From JAAXTX01 sp035560715 (GTDB lineage Bacteria > Patescibacteriota > Minisyncoccia > Moranbacterales > UBA1568), in assembly GCA_035560715.1 (NCBI GenBank), contig DATMYW010000042.1, positions 1 to 19,448 on the forward strand: DNA of 19,448 nt, given 5' to 3'. Shown here one piece after another: positions 1 through 6,623 of this stretch. The translations under genes and the position numbers were made by a program. The stretch's first letter is position 1; each line of letters opens with the position of its first letter. A model generated the notes under the pieces. That model had not been told where the DNA came from and ran no database searches. It was given only the letters and a program-made list of their open reading frames with translations.

Positions 1-373
1 CGAGCGTTCCGACCGCGATCATCCCTATCGCGATCCCGATCAGGTCGATACCGACATCGGTCAGCTTCCCCTCGCGACCCGGGACGAATAGTTGATGCGT
101 CTCGTCAGAAAAGGCGTAGAGGAGCGAGAGCACGACGGACAGCAGGATGACGAAACCCCGCCGCTCACGCGGATACGTCAGCCGGAACGCGTTGTAGGAA
201 AGGAACGAGAGGACGAGGTACTCGAAGACGTGCGCGCTTTTGCGCACGAGCAGGTTGTCATATGAAACGATCGTGCCGGAAATCGATCCGGACATCGATG
301 AAAAGAAGAAGATGACCGCCATCCAGAGCAGCAACGTGGAATAGGCTCTTGAGCGTGAGCGGAACAACTCCAT
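1..373 (-). CDS. VanZ-like membrane protein, 3' end outside window
   Basis: The first 124 codons of a membrane protein are visible; the gene runs off the window at base 1. I assign it to the VanZ-like family from the run of signature segments: a first hydrophobic helix (about residues 12-30, ending FFFSSMSG), then KSAHVFEYLVLSFLSYNAFR, a second helix, and SDETHQLFVPGREG followed by DVGIDLIGIAIG. The conserved DEtHQ...pGR...D...D.iG pattern is typical of the family. The biochemical role is unknown for most members; the namesake is linked to teicoplanin resistance, which should not be assumed here. The ATG lies 3 bases after the stop of the 44-residue ORF, so it is probably the third gene of the operon starting with the HAD phosphatase. 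Confidence 0.85.
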   Translation of the reverse strand, partial: MELFRSRSRAYSTLLLWMAVIFFFSSMSGSISGTIVSYDNLLVRKSAHVFEYLVLSFLSYNAFRLTYPRERRGFVILLSVVLSLLYAFSDETHQLFVPGREGKLTDVGIDLIGIAIGMIAVGTL

Positions 374-376
374 AGG

Positions 377-511
377 TCAGGCCCGCTTCTTGGCTCGGAT
401 CTTCCGGAAACGCTCCCGGGCGTCGCGGAGCAGGTCCGGTAGCACGTAAAACGGCAGCCAGATCCACAACGTCGCGGCGAGAAACTTGTCGAGCAGTTCG
501 TTCAATACCAT
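377..511 (-). CDS. 44-residue small membrane-associated protein
   Basis: A short ORF fits exactly between two genes: its ATG starts 3 bases after the HAD phosphatase stop, and its TGA ends 3 bases before the VanZ-like ATG. The peptide begins MVLNELLDKFLAATLWIW, continues as a hydrophobic stretch to about residue 25 (LPFYVLP), and ends in a strongly basic tail (RERFRKIRAKKRA). This is the pattern of a small inner-membrane peptide with a positive cytoplasmic tail. I do not recognise a family. The tight packing and the sensible amphipathic composition make it likely to be translated. It could assist the VanZ-like protein, but that is inference from position only. Confidence 0.6.
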   Translation of the reverse strand: MVLNELLDKFLAATLWIWLPFYVLPDLLRDARERFRKIRAKKRA

Positions 512-514
512 ATA

Positions 515-1252
515 TCAGTTCATAAGGTCGTCTGGAATCCCGTCTCCGCCCTTCGCATATTCCGTCAGGTCGTATACGACGTCCTTTTTTTCCACGACGA
601 TGCGCCAGCCGTTTTCCTCGGCGACCCTCCTGAGGTTTTTGTTCGGATTGAACGCGATCGGATGCTCGACGATCTCGAGCAGGCTCACATCCGATTCGGT
701 ATCGCCGATGCCGTACGAATCGGCGAGATCGATCCCGTGTTCGCTCGCATACGTCTTTACCACGTCCCCTTTCGCCTTCGTCGGCTCGAAGATCGCCTCT
801 CCGGTATATCTCCCGTCGTCGTCCTTCTCATACACGCTCCCGAAGACGAAGTCGAATTTGAGGTAGTCGCGGTTGTACTCCTCGACGATCTCGATCGGCG
901 AACCGGACACGGCGATGATATGATAGCCATCCGAACGGAACTTCCGGATCAGACTCTCGGAGAAGATATACGTCCGCTTCATATGAAACGGAATGAGAAT
1001 CCGGCTCGCCTCGCGGACCTGCTCTTCGGAGACGCCGCGGATATGGTCGGCGTACAGTTCGACGAGCGCTGACCGATAATCCTCATACGTACCCTCGTGT
1101 TCCAGCCAGCCGGAATAGACTTCCGTCAGCCTCTTTCTTACCTCCTTCGGAAACACCCCGAGCCACGAAAGTTCGTTGATCAGTTCGAAATGGAGGTTCT
1201 TCCGAAAGATAGTCCCGTCGATATCGAAGATGGCAAGTTTCTTCTGCTTCAT
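515..1252 (-). CDS. HAD-superfamily phosphatase, subfamily IB type
   Basis: This is a 245-residue cytosolic HAD hydrolase. Motif I is DIDGT at residues 10-14, with D10 as predicted nucleophile and D12 as general acid; motif II is the serine of AVSGSP (114-119); the motif III lysine lies in TKAKGD (about 159-161); motif IV is GDTESD (183-188), which binds magnesium. A helical cap between motifs I and II (about 20-100) fits the phosphoserine-phosphatase-like IB group. The substrate cannot be read from the sequence; small phosphomonoesters are usual. It is the first gene of a three-gene operon and has a well-formed promoter 27 bases upstream. It has no signal peptide. Confidence 0.88.
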   Translation of the reverse strand: MKQKKLAIFDIDGTIFRKNLHFELINELSWLGVFPKEVRKRLTEVYSGWLEHEGTYEDYRSALVELYADHIRGVSEEQVREASRILIPFHMKRTYIFSESLIRKFRSDGYHIIAVSGSPIEIVEEYNRDYLKFDFVFGSVYEKDDDGRYTGEAIFEPTKAKGDVVKTYASEHGIDLADSYGIGDTESDVSLLEIVEHPIAFNPNKNLRRVAEENGWRIVVEKKDVVYDLTEYAKGGDGIPDDLMN

Positions 1253-1278
1253 GCACGTTTTCCCGGGATTACCACCCC

Positions 1279-1307
1279 ATTGTACAAAGCGCCGTGAAAA
1301 AGGGCAA
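1279..1307 (-). promoter_or_regulatory. Sigma-70-type promoter of the HAD operon
   Basis: On the minus strand, TTGCCC (1307-1302) and TACAAT (1284-1279) are separated by exactly 17 bases. The -10 box is 26 bases before the HAD ATG, so the start site would lie near 1272 with a leader of about 20 bases. Confidence 0.7.
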
Positions 1308-1360
1308 TTCCTGCTTCACGCGACACGCCGACTAGAGATCCGTATGTTTTCTTTCCGCTG

Positions 1361-2407
1361 TCAGTCGTTGGTTCTCAGTTGTTCGTTTCGATTGCGGAAG
1401 AGTTCCCTCGCCGTCTCCCATACGGCCGGTTCCCCTTTCGTCTCCTTCAACCAATACCACCATTCCACGCCCCAGAGATACGCCTCCGGAAATCCGACCC
1501 GACGCGCATAGTCCACGTATTCCCGGAGCGTCCCGGGATTCATGGTCCGGTACTGTTCCTCGACGGATGCGTTCGCTACCCATCCGTCGAGCCACGGTTC
1601 CGCCTGGAGTTCCGCAACGATAAAACGGTGCTCGGGGAAAAACAAACCGAGGACAGCCGCCTTGAAGCGATAATAGTTCGGTCCGATCGGATAGGTGACA
1701 TACCCCTGGTCCTGATTGAAGACTTTGCGGTACATCGTCGTCCCGAAAATGTCCCCGCGCGACACCGCCGCGGTCCATGTCGAGAATTCCCCGCTGTCGG
1801 TCACGAGGATCGGCCGCGACGGATCGAGCCGTTTCACGTAGTCGATCTCGGCATCGTAGAATTCACGAGAGAACGTCGGACACGTCCCGAAAAACGTCAC
1901 GAATGGCTCGTTCTCCACTTGCCAGACCGTCACCTCGCTTCGCCCCTTGTACCGGTTCACGGCCTCGCCGATGAAGTCCGTCAGCCGCGCCTGTCGATAC
2001 GCGTCGTTCCCCTCGTCCTTCACCCAAGACGGAATATGACACTCCGGCCATCTCGGCTCACGCTGGCCGATGACCAGGATCACGCTCGCGCCGCGCTTCG
2101 CAGCCTCGTCGAGCAACCAATCCGTGTCCGAAAAATCATAGTTTCCTTTCGACTGCTCGGACCGGTCCCAATAGACCGGGATACGGAGATGGCGCGCACC
2201 GAGATCATCGAGGGTCGCCAAATACGCCGCTTTCCAATCGATCCCGAGATCGAGGGCGTACGGAACGGAGAATGTGACCCCGAGCTCGACATCCTCGCGT
2301 GGCGCCGGTCCAGGCAGATTGAAGTACGAAAAAAAACCCGCAGCGACCGCAAGTGTCAGCCCGAATGCGATACCGACCGTCTTGAAGACGAATAGTTTCC
2401 GCTTCAT
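1361..2407 (-). CDS. Exported clan GH-A glycoside hydrolase-like protein
   Basis: This is a 348-residue protein with a basic N-terminus and one hydrophobic helix (about residues 8-28), either a signal peptide or a membrane anchor, followed by a TIM-barrel-like region. The pattern resembles retaining clan GH-A enzymes (GH5/GH39-like): WQVENEPF gives the NE pair with predicted acid/base E167, VAELQAEPW gives the predicted nucleophile E266 on a later strand, and WGVEWWYW near the C-terminus resembles the aromatic end of barrel strand 8. It would act on a beta-linked glycan outside the membrane; the substrate is unknown. I start at the ATG at 2407; an in-frame TTG seven codons earlier overlaps the upstream stop and would only add residues before the helix. 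It follows the EamA-like gene by 17 bases and probably shares its transcript. Confidence 0.72.
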   Translation of the reverse strand: MKRKLFVFKTVGIAFGLTLAVAAGFFSYFNLPGPAPREDVELGVTFSVPYALDLGIDWKAAYLATLDDLGARHLRIPVYWDRSEQSKGNYDFSDTDWLLDEAAKRGASVILVIGQREPRWPECHIPSWVKDEGNDAYRQARLTDFIGEAVNRYKGRSEVTVWQVENEPFVTFFGTCPTFSREFYDAEIDYVKRLDPSRPILVTDSGEFSTWTAAVSRGDIFGTTMYRKVFNQDQGYVTYPIGPNYYRFKAAVLGLFFPEHRFIVAELQAEPWLDGWVANASVEEQYRTMNPGTLREYVDYARRVGFPEAYLWGVEWWYWLKETKGEPAVWETARELFRNRNEQLRTND

Positions 2408-2424
2408 GTAAATGATTCTTCGTA

Positions 2425-3366
2425 TCAAAGGAATCCCGCGAGGTCGCCGCCGAGCGCCACGAGCCAGATTCCGAGCGAGAGCAGGGCGATTGCCACGGTC
2501 TTCCGGATCGTTTCCCTTCGACTGACTCGCTCCTCGAAGGTGGCCGGATATCGCGCGGACAGCAGCATGGCGAATACGAACACGAGCCCGAACTGGACGC
2601 CGCCCATACCCTGCACGAAGGTCGCGGGACCGAGCGAGACCGCATACGAGACCAGAAGCGCTCCGAGTCCGCCGAATACCTGATTGAACGCGAAAAACCC
2701 GGCGGTTCCTGCCGTCTTATGTTCCGGTTTCGAAAACCGTCCGTGACCGGAGAGGATCGATTCCCGGAAAGAAGGGACGAGGAAAAGCGAAAGGCCGGCG
2801 AGAAAGATACCGAACTTCGACCAGATCAGCCCGGTGATGAAGTTCGACGCGAGATACGATTGCCGGAGCAGGATGAGTGACCCGGCCTGGAATGCTCCGG
2901 CTACCAACACGGAAAGCACGAAACGTGAATCGTGTACGCCACGCTTCCCCGCGGAGAGAAGTGTCGCTCCTCCCGCAAGCAGCGCGATCGCGAATACGTG
3001 CAGAAATGAGATGTGTTTGCCCGCGACGAGCGCCGACGTCACCGAGAACAGGAAGAGGAACGCTATCGCCGACGCGCCGACGAGCGGTGCCGCGCGCGAT
3101 ACCTCACTCTGCTTGATGGCGTAATACATCATCAGAAGCCCGAAGAGGTACAGGACTCCCGCAACGATCCCGATCGCGACCGCGGACGGCGTGAACCGCA
3201 CGAACCCGAACGGGATGATCGCCAAAAATGGCAGGTTCATGAGCGACACGAAAAACGCGTAGAGGGCCGGCGCGCCGATACGCTTTTCCGAGAGAAGCGA
3301 CTTGTCCACCACCGACGCGATCGCCGAGAAGAAATATCCCGCGAACGCCACGGTCATCCAGTTCAT
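2425..3366 (-). CDS. EamA/DMT-superfamily transporter
   Basis: A 313-residue integral membrane protein with about ten hydrophobic helices in two similar halves, the size and layout of the drug/metabolite transporter superfamily (EamA type). The first half has the common pattern of small and aromatic residues leading into MYYAIKQSEVSRAAPLVG, the family's 'A(l)...s...a.p(l)' helix-4 region; the second half has the matching SYAVSLGPATFVQGMGG. It would move a small metabolite across the cytoplasmic membrane; the substrate cannot be told. It is the first gene of a two-gene unit with the exported glycosidase downstream. Confidence 0.8.
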   Translation of the reverse strand: MNWMTVAFAGYFFSAIASVVDKSLLSEKRIGAPALYAFFVSLMNLPFLAIIPFGFVRFTPSAVAIGIVAGVLYLFGLLMMYYAIKQSEVSRAAPLVGASAIAFLFLFSVTSALVAGKHISFLHVFAIALLAGGATLLSAGKRGVHDSRFVLSVLVAGAFQAGSLILLRQSYLASNFITGLIWSKFGIFLAGLSLFLVPSFRESILSGHGRFSKPEHKTAGTAGFFAFNQVFGGLGALLVSYAVSLGPATFVQGMGGVQFGLVFVFAMLLSARYPATFEERVSRRETIRKTVAIALLSLGIWLVALGGDLAGFL

Positions 3367-3387
3367 ATGGTGTGTTTCTTTGCTTCC

Positions 3388-3393
3388 AGTATA
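3388..3393 (-). promoter_or_regulatory. Possible -10 box of the EamA-like gene
   Basis: TATACT reads on the minus strand 21 bases before the ATG. No convincing -35 hexamer is seen at 16-18 bases; the AT-rich tail of the preceding terminator occupies that position. Weak. Confidence 0.35.
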
Positions 3394-3410
3394 CCGTGTC
3401 CGTGAGAATA

Positions 3411-3438
3411 ATAAAAAGGCTCTGGGTTACAGAGCCTT
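3411..3438 (-). terminator. Rho-independent terminator of the 193-residue protein gene
   Basis: A perfect 9-bp stem (AAGGCTCTG / CAGAGCCTT) with a 5-base loop is followed on the minus strand by TTTTATTATT. It lies about 44 bases after the stop codon at 3482. Confidence 0.88.
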
Positions 3439-3481
3439 GCATTCTACGGTTTCCGACGGCGACAATGAACCTTCGCAACCC

Positions 3482-4063
3482 CTATTCTTCGACGGGATCG
3501 ATGACCGCCACGTGGTATTCCCGACCCTCAATCCATTCGGCTTGATAATGATATAGCATTGCTTCGCCCGGAAAGTCGTCCGCATATGCCTCGAGTCGCC
3601 CATACGCCTCCGACAATAGCGTCACTTCCCCGTTCAGGCGAAGAAGGTTGTTCTCATAGTGATGATTCGGATTCCGGATCGGCTGATGTAATCCGATAAT
3701 TGACGAAATCCCCATCTCAGCCATCATTCGGCGCGACAACAGTTCCGCTAATCGGGGCATGATACCCGCACGCGGTCGTTCGTATCCGAAGCAGCGAAGC
3801 TGTGCCTCATCGTCACAAACGTTAAAACGTATGCCATCAATTGCCGAAATCAGCGCCACCCGATACCGCCTCCCCTCTTCCAGAATATGAAACTCATCAT
3901 ATCCATTCCTTTCCTTGCCTTTCTCTCGATAGGTAAGTACGGTCGCCACGCCATCATCAAGTTCCCAAAGTCGGGGAAGCAGAATGCATTCCTGTGCTCC
4001 GGTCAGTGCCTTTCCGACTATCGGGACGACATAGTGCCCGTGACGGTTCTTTTTGTATTCCAT
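3482..4063 (-). CDS. Hypothetical protein, 193 residues
   Basis: I do not recognise this protein. The start is set by a strong ribosome-binding site (GAGGAGGT) just upstream of the ATG at 4063; an in-frame ATG twelve codons earlier lies upstream of that site and is rejected. The protein is soluble, with no signal or membrane helix. It is rich in charged residues and mixes beta-like segments (HYVVPIVGKALTG, YRVALISAI, MLYHYQAEWIEGREYHVAVIDP) with one helical segment (PRLAELLSRRMMAEMG). It has its own terminator and is preceded by a repeat-rich gap, so it is probably monocistronic. The strong ribosome-binding site supports real expression. Confidence 0.7.
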   Translation of the reverse strand: MEYKKNRHGHYVVPIVGKALTGAQECILLPRLWELDDGVATVLTYREKGKERNGYDEFHILEEGRRYRVALISAIDGIRFNVCDDEAQLRCFGYERPRAGIMPRLAELLSRRMMAEMGISSIIGLHQPIRNPNHHYENNLLRLNGEVTLLSEAYGRLEAYADDFPGEAMLYHYQAEWIEGREYHVAVIDPVEE

Positions 4064-4130
4064 ACCGACCTCCTCTTGATTATGTTTAACGTACGCCATC
4101 TTCGATCCGAAACGGAATCACGAAATGAAC

Positions 4131-4231
4131 TACCCCGCAGCAGAGCTGACGGGGTATCTGTCATCCCGGGCTTGACCCGGGATCCGGCCCCCGTTTCACG
4201 GCGACATATCCGCAGCAGAGCTGCGGGGTAT
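4131..4231. repeat. Cluster of REP-like hairpins in an intergenic gap
   Basis: Three hairpins stand in a row. 4131-4156 has a TACCCCG / CGGGGTA stem around CAGCAGAGCTGA. 4163-4183 is ATCCCGGG-CTTGA-CCCGGGAT. 4210-4226 is CCGCAGC-AGA-GCTGCGG and shares the core CCGCAGCAGAGCTG and a following CGGGGTAT with the first. The middle unit resembles the dispersed intergenic palindrome whose spurious translation reads VIPGLTRDP in many genomes. None codes for protein or makes a typical terminator. They are probably mobile REP-type repeats. Confidence 0.65.
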
Positions 4232-4245
4232 TGACCCTAATAGAG

Positions 4246-4274
4246 AATAAAACCGACGCCAGACCGACACCGGT
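4246..4274 (-). terminator. Probable terminator of the three-gene membrane operon
   Basis: On the minus strand ACCGGTGTC pairs with GGCGTCGGT (9 bp including three G-U pairs, 5-base loop) and is followed by TTTATTC. It lies just after the stop of the 35-residue ORF at 4296. Confidence 0.5.
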
Positions 4275-4295
4275 CGAATTCATTACCCGTCGCGA

Positions 4296-4403
4296 CTAAT
4301 TGTGGAATACCTCCATTAATACTAAATACAATCCGCCGAGCAACATTCCTATCGAGATACATCCTCCGATTACCGCCCACAAGATCATTTTCCACTTTTT
4401 CAT
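4296..4403 (-). CDS. 35-residue single-pass membrane peptide
   Basis: An ATG with a good ribosome-binding site (AAAGGGAG, about 6 bases upstream) opens a 35-codon ORF. The peptide starts MKKWKMILWAVIGGC and remains hydrophobic to about residue 30, then ends MEVFHN. It has a positive N-terminus, one transmembrane helix and glycine pairs (GG at 13-14 and 23-24) that could pack against another helix. It is the last gene of an operon with two other membrane proteins, starting 28 bases after the stop of the frameshifted upstream product, or 84 bases after its zero-frame stop. No family is recognised. A subunit or modulator of the neighbouring membrane proteins is plausible but is inference. Confidence 0.65.
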   Translation of the reverse strand: MKKWKMILWAVIGGCISIGMLLGGLYLVLMEVFHN

Positions 4404-4487
4404 GGTTTTCTCCCTTTATTGTTAATTGTTTTTAATACTTTCGATACGTCCGCATGTTCGCTTTGACCACTTCTTCGATAACGACAA

Positions 4488-5147
4488 CTATAAACTTCCC
4501 ATCCGCTTTTTTTGCTTCGCCTCCGCGATGACAGTCTCATAATCGGCACCTACCGCAAGCCGTTTTCCTCCTCCATACGCTGCATACTCCCCATGATGTT
4601 CCTCAAGCAGTCGCTTTTCTTCCCGATGATACGCTTTCCAGTTCATGAAGTTCGGATCATCCGGATTCATTCCGCCCGCACCCGTGAAATTCCGGAAAAA
4701 CAGCACGAGCTCGCCAACAACCAGCCCGCCCACAAGCGTAAAGAATACGAGTGGAGCGATGCCATTTTCCACATTTCCCCGCAACGCGTCACCGATGGCG
4801 GAAGAGAAGAAATGCACGGCAATAGATACGGACAATAACAGTACCAAGCAAAAGAGAATGTTCCTGGGCCTGCGTTGATTATCGCCATTACCGTCATCGG
4901 AAAATGCATACCACCACTTTCGATTCATCCCTCCCCAAGGAATCAAGTCGAAGAAAGCGACCACTATACACCACGCAAATCCGGACACGATACCCGACGC
5001 TTCCATTACCCGCATCCTATCTATCGACAGAATGCCGAGGAGGCTTCCAAAGAGACCCGTAAACGTACAGAAAAATATCGATGGCTTGACGATGAATATC
5101 TCAAAATTCACCAGTCTGTAAAGCTCTTCTTCACTTAGTTTTTTCAT
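4488..5147 (-). CDS. Four-helix membrane protein with C-terminal DUF5678-like domain; likely -1 frameshift extension to 4432
   Basis: The zero-frame product is 219 residues, with an AGGAGG ribosome-binding site 4 bases before the ATG. Hydrophobic helices lie at about 22-42, 49-70, 96-118 and 129-151. The cytosolic tail from about 178 (LLEEHHGEYAAYGGGKR, then LAVGADYETVIAEAK) has the strand-strand-helix pattern I associate with DUF5678-type domains. The zero frame stops abruptly as KKRMGSL. At 4512-4506 the message has A AAA AAG, in phase for a -1 slip, and the -1 frame continues for 24 codons (ADGKFIVVVIEEVV, then KANMRTYRKY) to a TAA at 4432. This adds the hydrophobic final strand the domain otherwise lacks, making 238 residues. 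Programmed frameshifting, a real frameshift mutation and a homopolymer sequencing error are all possible. Function is unknown. It is the middle gene of a membrane-protein operon. Confidence 0.75.
   Translation of the reverse strand: MKKLSEEELYRLVNFEIFIVKPSIFFCTFTGLFGSLLGILSIDRMRVMEASGIVSGFAWCIVVAFFDLIPWGGMNRKWWYAFSDDGNGDNQRRPRNILFCLVLLLSVSIAVHFFSSAIGDALRGNVENGIAPLVFFTLVGGLVVGELVLFFRNFTGAGGMNPDDPNFMNWKAYHREEKRLLEEHHGEYAAYGGGKRLAVGADYETVIAEAKQKKRMGSL
4506..4512 (-). other. Candidate -1 ribosomal slippery heptamer
   Basis: The minus strand reads CAA AAA AAG in the zero frame, giving the heptamer A AAA AAG in X XXY YYZ phase, the same heptamer as the classical dnaX site. A purine-rich GGAGG lies 6 bases upstream, closer than the spacing usual for stimulation. 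I see no clear downstream hairpin. Confidence 0.5.
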
Positions 5148-5222
5148 CTTTCCTCCTAAAAATGTTTTTTGTTAACGATCAACCGGCCCTTTTTGTCATT
5201 GACTTCGTGTTTACGCTCAACT

Positions 5223-5639
5223 TCAGCGGAACAGAGAGGTGCGGACGATTCCAAGAAACCGTCCCCAAATGACCGACATTCCGCCTGACGATATGCCGTA
5301 GATGAGCCAAACCGCGATAAGGTAGGTCGTCGTGACGGTCGATATGACTCCGGTATTCAGAGAGAACGCTTTCACGAATTTCCATGAAAGCAGCCGGGAA
5401 ACGGCGATCGAGACGATGGAAATGACAATAAGCGCTTCAGGCCGGAACCATATCCCCAGCACGGGCGCCGATATGACGGCGAGAACAAGAAGCGTCCAGA
5501 ACGGTACACGCTCGCTGGAATACCGGGTCAGCCCATCAACGAGACTCAATGGGAGAAGGAATAGATCAAGAATATCCCCTCTCAGTTTTCCTGATGATTC
5601 GCTTTCCACCTGTTTCCAGGTTACGAATTTTTCTTGCAT
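5223..5639 (-). CDS. Small multi-pass membrane protein, 138 residues
   Basis: The start is the ATG at 5639, preceded by AAAGGAGGAGC; the longer reading upstream would run through the promoter and is rejected. The first 40 residues are polar (MQEKFVTWKQVESE, then KLRGDILDLFLLP). Hydrophobic helices follow: VPFWTLLVLAVISAPVLGIW, ALIVISIVSIAVSRLL and STVTTTYLIAVWLIYGIS. No family is recognised. It is the first gene of the operon with the four-helix protein and the 35-residue peptide, transcribed from a near-consensus promoter that diverges from the TrmB-type regulator, which is therefore a likely controller. Confidence 0.72.
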   Translation of the reverse strand: MQEKFVTWKQVESESSGKLRGDILDLFLLPLSLVDGLTRYSSERVPFWTLLVLAVISAPVLGIWFRPEALIVISIVSIAVSRLLSWKFVKAFSLNTGVISTVTTTYLIAVWLIYGISSGGMSVIWGRFLGIVRTSLFR

Positions 5640-5696
5640 GATGCTCCTCCTTTCATATTCGGTTTGTAAGAGACACTCCTTTGTTCGAAACAGCCA

Positions 5697-5725
5697 AGTG
5701 TACACCCGATATAATATTTTGTCAA
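5697..5725 (-). promoter_or_regulatory. Near-consensus promoter of the membrane operon
   Basis: On the minus strand a perfect TTGACA (5725-5720) and TACACT (5702-5697) are 17 bases apart. The predicted start near 5690 gives a leader of about 50 bases ending in AAAGGAGG. Confidence 0.85.
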
Positions 5726-5742
5726 CCAATTTCGATGACAAA
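5718..5742. promoter_or_regulatory. Inverted repeat between divergent promoters, candidate operator
   Basis: TTTGTCA (5718-5724) and TGACAAA (5736-5742) form a perfect 7-bp inverted repeat with an 11-bp spacer, so the half-site centres are 18 bp apart. It covers the -35 box of the membrane operon and sits directly upstream of the -35 box of the TrmB-type gene. This is where a regulator could act on both. Confidence 0.5.
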
Positions 5743-5744
5743 TC

Positions 5745-5773
5745 TTGCATTTGCTCGAAAAACGTGCTAAAAT
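5745..5773 (+). promoter_or_regulatory. Promoter of the TrmB-type regulator
   Basis: TTGCAT (5745-5750) and TAAAAT (5768-5773) are 17 bases apart. The ATG at 5786 is only 12 bases past the -10 box and has no ribosome-binding site, so the mRNA leader would be about 6 bases or less. Confidence 0.75.
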
Positions 5774-5785
5774 AGGCTTATACGT

Positions 5786-6574
5786 ATGAAAAACCAAACC
5801 CTGACACAACTCGAGGAACTCAACCTTTCGCCCAACGAAGCCAAGGTTTACCTTGCCCTGGTCGAAACCGGACTCACCTCCGCCGGCGAAATCATCAAGA
5901 AGACCGGGTTCCACCGGAGCGTCGTATATGAGACCCTCGACAAGCTCATGGAGCGCAAGCTCATCACCAGGCTCACCAAACAGCACATCGCCCACTTCCA
6001 AGCGCTCGAACCGGACCGGCTGCTGCAGAACATTCACCGACAAGAGGCGATAGCCAAGGATCTCATCGGGGATCTCAAGAAACTCGCGAAAATGGACCAG
6101 TCCGAAATCACCGTCTACGAGGGTGCTGAATCATACCGACGTTTCTGGCTCGAATCGATGGAACGCATGCCCAAGGGATCCACGGACTATGTCGCGGGCT
6201 CGATCGGCAAGGAGTGGTACGAGATCATGGGCGACAAGGCGCTTAAGCGGTATTTCAAAATCGCCCAGGAACGGGACATCAGATGGAAAATGATCGTCTT
6301 TGACAAAGATGACTACGAGAAGACGTTTCTCGACAACTATCCCGGATTCCATTGGCAGACCCGGTTTATCGACCGTCCGTTCTCGAAGGAGGGCAATTTC
6401 AACGTCTTCGGCATGGAAAGCGTCATCTTGCACTCCGCAACCGAACCCCTGATCATCGAGATCAAGAACGGGAGCCTCGTGAAGATCTTCCAGAATCTCT
6501 TCGACATTCTCTGGGAAAACGGCATCGACATGGACACGCGATCCGTCCGCACCGAACGAAGGAAAGGGAGTTGA
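5786..6574 (+). CDS. TrmB-type winged-helix transcription regulator
   Basis: A 262-residue cytosolic DNA-binding protein. Residues about 8-75 are the winged helix of the TrmB family: LNLSPNEAKVYLALVETG (helix 1), then AGEIIKKTGFHRSVVYETLD with the recognition helix, and the wing RKLITRL. A short coiled segment (about 76-105) and a larger C-terminal region (EITVYEGAESYRRFW onward) resemble the effector-binding part seen in TrmB-like and CPR regulators; a sugar ligand is known for archaeal members but not shown here. It is the only long plus-strand gene, diverging from the membrane operon with a shared operator candidate, so it probably controls that operon and itself. It ends in a strong bidirectional terminator. 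Confidence 0.85.
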   Translation: MKNQTLTQLEELNLSPNEAKVYLALVETGLTSAGEIIKKTGFHRSVVYETLDKLMERKLITRLTKQHIAHFQALEPDRLLQNIHRQEAIAKDLIGDLKKLAKMDQSEITVYEGAESYRRFWLESMERMPKGSTDYVAGSIGKEWYEIMGDKALKRYFKIAQERDIRWKMIVFDKDDYEKTFLDNYPGFHWQTRFIDRPFSKEGNFNVFGMESVILHSATEPLIIEIKNGSLVKIFQNLFDILWENGIDMDTRSVRTERRKGS

Positions 6575-6585
6575 ACGTAAGATAC

Positions 6586-6617
6586 GAAAAACGACCGCCC
6601 TGTGGCGGTCGTTTTTC
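6586..6617. terminator. Bidirectional rho-independent terminator
   Basis: GAAAAACGACCGCC pairs perfectly with GGCGGTCGTTTTTC (14 bp, 4-base loop CTGT). It has a U-tract in either direction and serves both the TrmB-type gene and the convergent gene ending at 6624. Confidence 0.93.
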
Positions 6618-6623
6618 ATGTCG

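Noticed and set aside
3887..4234. Plus-strand ORF ending VIPGLTRDPAPVS
   Set aside because: It is antisense to the 193-residue gene, and its tail is the well-known spurious translation of a REP-like palindrome.
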